Of a stretch of DNA of 64,000 bases, positions 55,805 to 64,000 are shown one piece after another. Numbering within the stretch: position 1 is the stretch's first letter; every line of letters begins with the position of its first letter. Source of the stretch: Pictodentalium vernedei (Eukaryota > Mollusca > Scaphopoda > Dentaliida > Dentaliidae); the NCBI GenBank assembly GCA_031216915.1, contig CM062291.1:31810484-31874483 (forward strand). Reading direction: 5' to 3'. Under the pieces are notes generated by a model. That model did not search any database. It saw only the letters and a program-made list of their open reading frames with translations, and was not told the origin of the DNA. The position numbers and the translations under genes are program-made.

Positions 55805-57259
55805 AATTCAAATATATGTCGAAACCTCCTCACCCACATTACTTAATCATTGCTGGTGCCGTCAGCAATAATATAGTGACCATAAGCTCTTTCACATCTG
55901 AAATACTCTGTAATGCTACTGAGAGCGGAGAATGACGTGAAGAATAAAACTTCCCTTAAAGAAGAAAACCTTCTCATGGGGAAGCTTCAGGCAAATGCTC
56001 AATAGCAGACCCTATAACTTTAATGAAATCAATAGGAACAAATTAATTGAAGGATACACATATCCTATCATTCATTCCCATGAAAACGGCTGAGCGTCAA
56101 ATGTATGCACTCAAAAGCCTTATACTGGCGACACAAATAATGGAAACTATTATTCCCATGCGCCGAAAACTTTACTATCCTGAAGAGATCCTACATAAGA
56201 TCATGTAATAGCCATACAGTTAGAATAAGTGCAAGATGCAGCCAGCGCTTACTTATGCACTGTAATCTTAAGCACTGACTGCTAATTGGAAGATAAAATA
56301 ACCCAAGCTGTACAAATAGCTAACTGACTTATTTAACAATAGAATGAACATAAACGTCCCTTCTATTGGAAAATAATGACAAAAGAAGCGTTACTTCTCT
56401 TCTGATAAACTCAGATCTGCGTCTATAAATACATGAACGAAAAAAAAAAAATCAATGATGTAACATAAACAATGAGGCACCATTGAATATGTGATTTCCA
56501 ATAACCGAGGGTCCCATGATCCTTGCATAGAGACCGTCGGACTCAGGATTGTAACTCAAAAAATGAACTCACGTCCGAAATAATTGAGAAACCATAAAAT
56601 ATGCCCAAACTTGACCTTATGTTAAAAGATTCTCTAAAACAAAACAGGTCTAGAGGGAAAAACGTCTACCACCCCAGTTAATAACTGGAGTAGACATGTG
56701 TGTAAGCGACCCATCGAAATAACATTCCAAGCCGCTCCACACAACTCCATCCGGCGCATAAAACTTCGCTGTTAATGCGTCCGATAACAGATAAAAGCGA
56801 GCCAAACAGCTGGCTAATTCGCTCTGTGAAACAACAGATGAACCAGCCAAATGAATTGTGGGTTACGTGTATCCTATCATACATCCCATGAGACATTATC
56901 TAGTTCACAAAACAAGTGATCTAAAGAACAATACTCGCTACAATTGCCGAACGTTCGCTTTTCGACTGAAAGATAATCATAAATAACCAAATTATCCACT
57001 TTCAGTCAAAATCGGTCGGACCGAGCACTATAAGAGCCTCGAACCACCGGCTCAAGGGAGTCTGATCAGTAACTCAGACAGACGAGAGCTAGCTGTAGAC
57101 AAGGGACATAAACCTCTTTTGAAGCCTAGCCCTTGTCTAAAATCATTGAGCACTTTTCCACTAGCTCTGAATACAATGCATATGCGACACATCCGAAGTC
57201 ACGGTCTTTCTCGTATTCAATCTTAACCATTTCACCTGCATCAGGGAACTGAAACCACT

Positions 57260-58300
57260 CATCAGGTTATATAGCCCTGTACAATATAAAGATCACTTTG
57301 TCCGTTATGTAGAGGAAACCATAAGACTAGCCGACCCCGGCTGCCTATTAGACGGGACGTCCCAGACAGGAGGCATGGACGTATACTCCGACTGACGCAA
57401 GTTCCTACCAACAACATCTGTCCCCAGATGATGCTGTAAGAGAGAGAGGCCTCTCTCTTGCTCGCGGTCCTGGATGACCTGGACAAGCGTACCTCAGAAC
57501 TTGCCGGTTTCCTCCTTCCGTCGTCGCTGGGTGAACATCTTTGAATATCATATTGTTCGCTCCAACCTATATCATCTCCTAGCCCGGATCGTATACACCC
57601 GGTGTCACAGTTCTCAAGAGGCCTGAGTAACTACTTCACCGGTTGAGCTAGCTGGCAACAACGGACTTGTGCGGTCGCATGTGCTTTTTGAACATAGAGA
57701 AAGCTATAAGACTGGCCGACCCCGGCAGTCTATGGAAGGAGCGTCCCGTGGACGTAAGTTCCAACTGACACAAGTTCCTACCAACAACCTTTGACCCCAG
57801 ATGTTGTTATAAGAGAGAGAGGCCTCTCTCTTGCTCGCGATCACGGAAGACCTGGATGAGCATACCTCAGAACTTGTCTGATAGACACAAGTTCCTACCA
57901 ACAACCTCTGACCCCAGATGTTGTTATAAGAGAGATGGGCCTCTCTCTTGCTCGCGATCACGGAAGACCTGGACGAGCATACCTCAGAACTTGTCTACTT
58001 CCTCCTTCCCGTGCTTCCTCCTTTCCGTCATCGCAGGGTGAGCATGTCCGTATCTTAACAGTGCTCGCTACACCCTTATTCCTCGTTGACCGCTACGGAG
58101 ATACCCGGCATCACATCACCCACATACGAGTGAGATCTGGTGGTTGAGCTAGCTGAAGACAAGGGACGTAAACTTGCTTTTGTAGCCTAGCCCTGGTCTA
58201 AAATCATTGAGCACTTTCCAGCTAGCTCCATAGTATAATGCGATGACGGAAGCACACTTCCTGACAGCGTCACGAAACCACATCATGTTCTTGTTCCTCT
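57260..58300. repeat. Stem-rich module of E2 with partial internal repeats
   Basis: 'CCTACCAACAAC', 'CCCCAGATG.TG.T.TAAGAG' and 'GAGAGGCCTCTCTCTTGCTC' occur three times (about 57400, 57777 and 57895). Stems 'AGACTGGCC/GGCAGTCT' and 'AGAGAGAGG/CCTCTCTCT' lie at places matching different stems in E1. Confidence 0.7.
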
Positions 58301-59692
58301 GTAAATAGAAACTAAAAAACTATAGTGACATTTTGACGAGAGGACCAGCCGAATCCCCTCGCTGCGATAGGACCGATAGTGCCCACTCGCATAACACAAA
58401 CCAAGACACCCGTCAATCAGATTATCAAATCTGACACATGGAGTAGAATTAGTGGTAGTACATCAACTAAACTCATTACAACAACCAAGTAAATAAAGGA
58501 AAGGCTTCCTCTATTTGCCATACTATTAGATAAATATAATTACCTAAATACTAATATATGTCATTGTACCACCACCAAATCTACATATAATATAAGATAA
58601 CATTAAAATATAATCAATGAAATATAAATATATCCAAAAGAAAAACTCTTTCAAAAATAAAATAAAAATTTTTTGAAATTTTTTTTCTAATATAAGAGTC
58701 CAAAGGAACGATGAGCCCAAAAAAGCCTAAGTGTGTACAAAATTATAAAATCTGTGTAAAATTAACTACCACACTATCAGAATATTTAATGTTACTTACA
58801 ACTGTTGTTCCTAAACAAAAATAGGAACTACCTAGAGTAATGTAATGTAAACAAAACACCGGAATCAAGACACCAGGCAACACGGCCCGAAGTCAGTAAC
58901 AGAAACAAGACTATCCGATGTAAAGAAAGATCTTCCTCAGAAGAAAAAACAATACATTGGATGTATGATGCATGGCCAAAATGCCCAAACACCTTAAGGA
59001 TGAGGACGTAACTCTGGGGATGTACAGAATAATCTTCTGTATAATACGTTAAACTCTACATAAATTTTTTTTATTAAAACAAGCCAAAAAGCTTGGGAGC
59101 TTAACTGGGGGGATCAAGGGAAGGCAGGGAAGGAATACTAAATAAACAGTGGATAGATCATAATCAATCAGTGATAACGTCAGGCTCATGTCCCAAAATT
59201 AGAGAACATGAACTAATTTTAAAAAATATTATAAAATTACAGCCCTGAACGTTTCAAACCACCGTTTCTTCCATCCTTCATCCAGTTCTGTCCTTGGATC
59301 CACCAGTTTAATCATTGATTTGTGTCTGGCATCATTATTAATTGAGATTTAAAAGCACAAATGTCAGTTTGTTGTTATCTGACAAGGGCCAAACACAGAA
59401 TGATTTATTGGCACCAGATTCAGTGACTTCCTGGCATCTGTGCATGCACGGAGGGTAAAATGTATGGAGGGCCAGATAGGACTTCTAATTTTTGGTTTTG
59501 CATGCAAATTTTGGGGACTGGGGGGCAAAATTTGTGTTTGGCCCTAGATATTGTTGGGTTAGCACCAGCTAAGTCTGGGTCATTGGTTGCAGTATAAAAA
59601 TATAGCCCAAACTAACCATGAGCACCAAGTTCAACCTTTTTTTCAGACAAATTGAAAATTTATGCTGTTTTAAATCAAACTACTGTTATTAC

Positions 59693-59765
59693 CTGCCAGT
59701 CTACAGGTGTGGCAACCTTTTTAGTCGCTGTTAGCTGTAGAGAATCAATAACACGGAGGATTTCG
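59693..59765 (-). CDS. PRDX6: Peroxiredoxin-6-like, penultimate exon
   Basis: On the minus strand, after acceptor 'GATCATTTCAG' (AG at 59767-59766), the 73-nt exon supplies the last base of an Asp codon. It then encodes 'EILRVIDSLQLTATK', followed by 'KVATPVDWQ', and ends at donor CAG|GTAATAA (59692-59687). 'EILRV..SLQLTA' and 'KVATPVDW' are hallmark sequences of the C-terminal domain of 1-Cys peroxiredoxins, immediately before the 'MVLPT' segment encoded by the exon at 32891-33022. Frame and phase (0) agree across the intron. The intron before this exon is phase 2, within the expected 'RNF-Asp' codon. Preceding exons (peroxidatic Cys and dimer interface) are not found up to 64000. The neighbouring sequence is AT-rich intron, and E2 ends only 92 bp downstream of the exon in gene order. 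Confidence 0.93.
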
Positions 59766-59805
59766 CTGAAATGATCAATAAAATTAAAATTAACAAAGAT
59801 AAGAA

Positions 59806-59870
59806 AAAAGAGACACCAAGGGACCTTAATCGCTCATCTGATAAAATTGTTTTAAGAAGGACTTAAGGTT
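59806..59870. mobile_element. Truncated start of a family-A tandem-repeat element
   Basis: 'AGACACCAAGGGACCTTAAT' plus 'CGCTCATCTGATAAA.TTGTTTTAAGAAG' parallels 35250-35300. Nothing of the array follows. Confidence 0.45.
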
Positions 59871-59983
59871 ATATTCAGCATCTACATGTTAACATAGTCA
59901 GTCTAATTTAGCTAGGGGTGTGGGGGTTGCAGGAGAATCAAAATGCTAAATCCATCCAATAATGCAGTTGGAAATCAAGCAAT

Positions 59984-60040
59984 CATATCTTCTTTGACAG
60001 CTCAGTGAGCTCTGTCAAAGAAGATACAGTTGATTGAATT
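59984..60040. mobile_element. Core palindrome of MITE family T2
   Basis: 'ATATCTTCTTTGACAGCTCA' and inverse 'GAGCTCTGTCAAAGAAGATA', with 'TTGATTGAATTC' to the right as in T2. Confidence 0.65.
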
Positions 60041-60765
60041 CTTAAACTGATCAAATAAGTAAGCAGATTTTTTAACCCTTCAAGACACAATAAGCTGTGA
60101 TTTTGAAAAAAAAAATAATTTGACCATTTAAGAAAAAGGTAATTTCCGATATGCAAAAGTACCCTCATGTTTTATGTATCATTCGTATGAAAGTGTCCGA
60201 ATTGATTAAATAAATTAACTTCAAGGCAAGAATTTATCCGATATTTACAAAATGGCATGTTTTATTTTTCCAATTGAAACTGGTCAGCCGAGCATTCACG
60301 AAAAAAATTCCGGCACAGTACAAACTACAATATCATTTTCCATATTAGCATTGTTTGCTTTTGTACACAAGTGTTCTATTTATAGCATATGTGTTCCTGT
60401 AATTTGATTTGATATGATCCGGCTGGTCGTTGATAAATCTGGATTTGCATCGCAAAATGCTATACAAAAATGTCCAACTGCTAACCTTGTTCTTTCATAT
60501 TGGCCTTATACTCATTATTTATCATCACTTTTTGAAACCAAGATGGAAACTGCTAAACAAATTTTTAAAAACAAAAAATACCCCGTGTGAGTTGTATTGA
60601 AAAGATAAGTGTGCCTTATGAAAAAAAATACAAAGTTATTAATCCAATAATGCCAATTATTACTAAAATAATGCACAGTTCTGTTCAGGGAGGTCATTCA
60701 TTGGGACAACAGAGAAGGTAAAATTAGGAACAAAGTTTATTCGGAAATTGTGTTAGGTTGTTGTT
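60041..60765. other. Intron sequence without recognised repeat
   Basis: AT-rich; I searched the minus strand here for the expected preceding PRDX6 exon and did not find it. Confidence 0.4.
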
Positions 60766-60768
60766 TAT

Positions 60769-61453
60769 TAGGGCTGCAGTGCTTCATCGTGAAACAAATG
60801 TATCACGATTCATTCTCTGACGATATGTATCACGATTTGCTTGCACTGACCCCAAATTTCATGAATATTTTGTTGATGACACTTCAAAAATGGCCTCATT
60901 GTTTACTATTCGCATCCATTATATGTAGTTTTCACTGGTTTTCCTTTGAAAACGGGATTATAGAAGTCTGAATTAAGATTGCTCTCGGGTATTTGTTAGC
61001 AATGAATAGCACACATCATTAACCTCGCTCTTGAACCTTTGTATACTATGATCCAATAAATCACAAATTCCAAGGAAACAGAAGAGTGTGTCACAATGTT
61101 TTGTTGTCAAGAAGTTTGAGAAATCTAATTTCATTGAAATGAAGCTGCTTGACCCAAAACTGTATGATGATTTGTTATTTGACCATTGTGTGGGTGGGTA
61201 TTAGACTTTTCCCTCTACTCACCAGCCCAGTAGAAATGTGAAGACTCAAGATGCAAATCTGCAGTTATGGACCACCGGGTGACCCGGTGGTCCATAACTG
61301 CATATTTGCTTCTTGTGTCCTCGCTTTTTGATGATTGATGAGTGTATCGTGATATGTATCGAATCGCGGGGATCATATGTTGATATGTATCGAATCGTGG
61401 TGATCGTATCGTGATATGCATCGTATGTGAGAAAACGTATCATTGCAGCCCTA
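60769..61453. mobile_element. TIR element with TAGGGCTGCA ends
   Basis: TAGGGCTGCAGTG at the left and 'CATTGCAGCCCTA' at the right are inverted termini of a style common in hAT-type MITEs. Inside is 'TATCACGATT' / 'GTGATATGTATCGAATCG' imperfect repetition on both sides and a strong stem at 61249-61313 ('CAGTTATGGACCACCGGGT' against its inverse). No 8-bp duplication is visible. Confidence 0.6.
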
Positions 61454-61559
61454 CCTCTGATGACTTCAGGGACTTTGCGTACATCTTCAGTGTCATATCT
61501 TATGGAAACTTGTCTGCATTAAAGTTTTTTAAATGCAGATTAAACTACAAAAAAATGGC

Positions 61560-62992
61560 GATGAAATCGTCAGATGTATACCCATACGCGCAACTAATAG
61601 AAAGCTGTATGACGGAGGGCCACCACGGATGCCGACATTATGTACACCATACAAGGTATGGGTACATATAGAAATGAATTGGAGGAGAGTCTAATTTGAT
61701 GGATTAAGGGTTAATATCTCCACATCAAATTATCAGATTTACATAAAAAACAGTACAGCAAAGCACATCAGTAACCTGAATAAATATATAAAATAACATG
61801 ACAATCGGATTGATATTTTTTGAGTTATCTCGTGCCAACGGGATTGGAGGAATTTTCAATTTGAAGGATAAAGGATGTTAATATCTCCGGATCAAATGAT
61901 CAGATTTAAACCAAAAACTATACAGCTCAGCACATCAGTAACCTGAACACAATTATAAAGTAACTTGACAATCCAAGCAATATTTTTCAAGCTATCAAAT
62001 GCCAAAGGGATTGGAGGAATTTTCAATTTGAAGGATAAAGGGTTAATATCTCAGGATCAAAATAACAGATTTACACCAAAAACTATACAGCTCGGTACAT
62101 CAGTAACCTGAACATAAATATAAAGAAACTTGACAATCCAAGCAATATTTTTCAAGTTATCGAATGCCAAAGGGATTGGAGGAATTTTCAATTTGAAGGA
62201 TAAAGGGTTAATATCTCAGGATTAAATTATCAGATTTACACCAAAAACTATACAGCTCGGTACACCAGTAACCTGAACACAAATATAAAGTAACTTGACA
62301 ATTCAATCAATATTTTTCAAGTTATCGAATGCCAAAGGAATTGGAGAAATTTTCAATTTGAAGGATAAAGGGTTAATATCTCAGGATCAAAATAACAGAT
62401 TTACACCAAAAACTATACAGCTCGGTACATCAGTAACCTGAACACAAATATAAAGTAACTTGACAATCCAAGCAATATTTTTCAAGTTATCGAATGCCAA
62501 AGGGATTGGAAGAATTTTCAATTTGAAGGATAAAGGGTTAATATCTCAGGATTAAATTATCAGATTTACACCAAAAACTATACAGCTCGGCACATCAGTA
62601 ACCTGAACACAAATATAAAGTAACTTGACAATCCAATCAATATTTTTCAAGTTATCGAATGCCAAAGGGATTGGAGAAATTTTCAATTTGAAGGATAAAG
62701 GGTTAATATCTCAGGATCAAAATAACAGATTTACACCAAAAACTATACAGCTCAGCACATCAGTAACCTGAACACAAATATAAAGTAACTTGACAATCCA
62801 AGCAATATTTTTCAAGTTATTGAATGCCAAAGGGATTAGAGGAATTTTCAATTTGAAGGATAAAGGGTTAATATCTTAGGATCAAATTATCCGATTTACA
62901 CCAAAAACTATACAGCTCGGTACATCAGTAACCTGAACACAAATATAAAGTAACTTGACAATCCAAGAAATATTTTTCAAGTTATTGAATGC
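61560..62992. mobile_element. Tandem-repeat element B2, array part
   Basis: It is the same family as B1: the same start 'GATGAAATCGTCAGATGTAT' and the same internal hairpin to about 61669. Eight units follow with marker 'TAATATCT' at 61712, 61879, 62042, 62206, 62371, 62535, 62700 and 62864. Unit types alternate (see findings). Confidence 0.9.
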
Positions 62993-63114
62993 CAAAAAAA
63001 TGGACGGACAGATGAACGGACAGACGGACGGACGGACAAAGGATGGACGAACGACAGATGGTCACCCCAGTTGCCGGCATTATGTGTTCCATACATAGTA
63101 TGGGTACACATAAA
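62993..63114. repeat. Microsatellite and terminal hairpin of B2
   Basis: 'ATGGACGGACAGATGAACGG' and (ACGG)n to about 63045, then 'GATGGTCACCCCAGTTGCCG' and the stem 'TGTTCCATAC..GTATGGGTACA'. It matches the end of B1. Confidence 0.88.
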
Positions 63115-63204
63115 ACTGTGAGCACTGCTGACTAAATGATACCACCCACTCCAACCAAGAAACATTTTACAACAGTAAAAGTGTGTTTAATGTAGAGAGC
63201 ACAA

Positions 63205-63260
63205 ACACTGCCCCCCACCCCCCAAAGCCCCAATCCCCCCCACACCTCTACCCCGAAGCT
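63205..63260 (+). repeat. C-rich tract
   Basis: 'CTGCCCCCCACCCCCC' and 'CAATCCCCCCCACACC' give a C-rich, G-quadruplex-capable minus strand. There is no gene context. Confidence 0.5.
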
Positions 63261-63395
63261 TGAATTGACAAAGCCCATTTTTCAATATGTGAAACTGTAA
63301 AAATGAAAATATCTGAAAACAAAAATAGAAGGTACACATCTTCACTGTATGTAAAAGAATGTTTGAAGGTTTCATTGAAATCCATTCACTAGTTT

Positions 63396-64000
63396 AACAA
63401 GAGCACCGCTGGGCATTGCATCATACGCCCGTGAACTGTTCAAATTGTACCATTTTAACACATTTGCAATTTTTTTAGAGTGCGAGAAATTTATACTGGC
63501 ATATATATATATGTTACGGTCAGACTTTGAAATCAGTGATTTTGCGAAATGACTAAATTTTTCAGTCATTTGAGAAAAAGACTAACAAGTTTGAAGCCAA
63601 TCGAAAAACAAATACTAAAGTTATCATCCGGAAACCAAATATTTGACGAAGAATTCTACGTCCAACAGGGGCCATAATTCAGGCAAAAATTGTTCAGACC
63701 GACCCCATATTCGAACTTGACCTGTATTTTGTTGTGATTAAACCACATACCAAGTTTGGAGCCGATCGGAAAACAAGTACTAAAGTTATCATCCGGAAAC
63801 CAAATATTTGACGAATTCTAAGTCCAACAGGGGCCATTATTCAGGCAAAAAATGTTCAGACCGACCCCATATTCAAACTTGACCTGTATTTTGTTGTGAT
63901 TAAACCACATACCAAGTTTGGAGCCGATCGGAAAACAAATACTAAAGTTATCATCCGGAAACCAAATATTTGACAAATTCTAAGTTCAACAGGGGCCATA
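63396..64000. mobile_element. Tandem-repeat element D (runs off the window)
   Basis: It starts 'AACAAGAGCACCGCTGGGC'. The unit marker 'TTATCATCCGGAAACCAAAT' lies at 63621, 63786 and 63948, spacing 162-165 bp, with 'TCCAACAGGGGCCAT' and 'CAGACCGACCCCATATTC'. Its units are unrelated to A, B and C, but the start motif and period are alike. Confidence 0.8.

Larger units (their letters stand above)
54197..59601. mobile_element. Large inverted-end element E2 (~5.4 kb), relative of E1
   Basis: The right end 'TGATTTATTGGCACCAGATT' ... 'GTCTGGGTCATTGGTTGCAG' (59398-59601) is the inverse of 54230-54440. The left side is again a palindromic unit (about 54197-54580), outermost 'AGTATAAAAATG'. The interior aligns in order with E1: 'GACTTAGCTGAATCG', the C/T tract (54989), the stem-rich part (56450-58300), 'GCCTAAGTGTGTACAAAA' (58730; E1 47028), 'TACAGCCCTGA' (59237; E1 47585) and 'GTGTCTGGCATCAT' (59322; E1 47671). 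There is no ORF over about 110 codons. Divergence from E1 is large, suggesting separate subfamilies. Confidence 0.8.
33023..59692 (-). other. PRDX6-like intron, ~26.7 kb, phase 0
   Basis: It is bounded by donor CAG|GTAATAA (GT at 59692-59691) and acceptor TTCAAG| (AG at 33024-33023). It contains the tandem arrays A2 and B1, the large elements E1 and E2, several TTAA MITEs and a SINE, so the gene has tolerated large insertions here. No other convincing exon of the gene was found inside. Confidence 0.85.

Noticed and set aside
59800..64000. The preceding PRDX6 exon
   Set aside because: The minus strand was read for the expected 'GPDKK' and 'YPATTGRNF' region; nothing matching was found, so it is probably beyond the window.

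Overview
This is a stretch of AT-rich eukaryotic (animal) genomic DNA made up mostly of transposable-element remains, with two exons of one recognisable host gene. Diverged LINE reverse transcriptases, tRNA- and 5S-headed SINEs with perfect target-site duplications, hAT-type and TTAA-type MITEs, and about 165-bp tandem arrays capped by (ACGG)n tracts point to a marine invertebrate. The array plus ACGG architecture recalls the 'pearl'/BIV160 elements described in bivalves, so a mollusc or other lophotrochozoan is my best guess. The species itself cannot be read from the sequence.

Host gene: on the minus strand, 59693-59765 and 32891-33022 encode the C-terminal end of a 1-Cys peroxiredoxin (PRDX6-like), with good splice sites and an in-frame stop. 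The intron between them is about 26.7 kb. The earlier exons, including the catalytic cysteine, should lie beyond 64000. A TTAA-type MITE begins 14 nt after the stop codon.

Layout: 1-2840 is a decayed LINE (family A) cut by the window edge; a 5'-truncated relative lies at 9440-10535. 3.2-15 kb holds palindromic MITEs, hAT-like elements and SINEs. 15.2-18.0 kb is a Jockey-like LINE on the minus strand plus a LINE 3' tail. 18-24 kb holds small tandem repeats, a Ty3/gypsy relic and clustered MITEs. 24.2-29 kb holds tandem-repeat elements A1 and C and two TIR elements. 29-33 kb holds SINEs, one with a 5S-derived head, nested MITEs and the last PRDX6 exon. 33-40 kb holds further MITEs and the large ~167-bp array A2. 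41.0-47.9 kb (E1) and 54.2-59.6 kb (E2) are two related large elements with inverted ends, no long ORF and a hairpin-rich interior. 50.7-53.3 kb (B1) and 61.6-63.1 kb (B2) are two ~165-bp arrays of one family. A further tandem family (D) runs off the right edge.

What stands out: (1) E1/E2, which I cannot assign to a known superfamily and whose internal stems occupy matching places with different paired sequences; (2) SINEs that join at least four different 5' heads to one shared 3' tail; (3) several unrelated tandem-repeat families built to the same plan (AACAAGAG start, ~165-bp units, GACG-type microsatellite, terminal hairpin); (4) at least five unrelated TTAA-bounded MITE families that share a central palindrome. 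All family names rest on reading motifs by eye; no database search was run.
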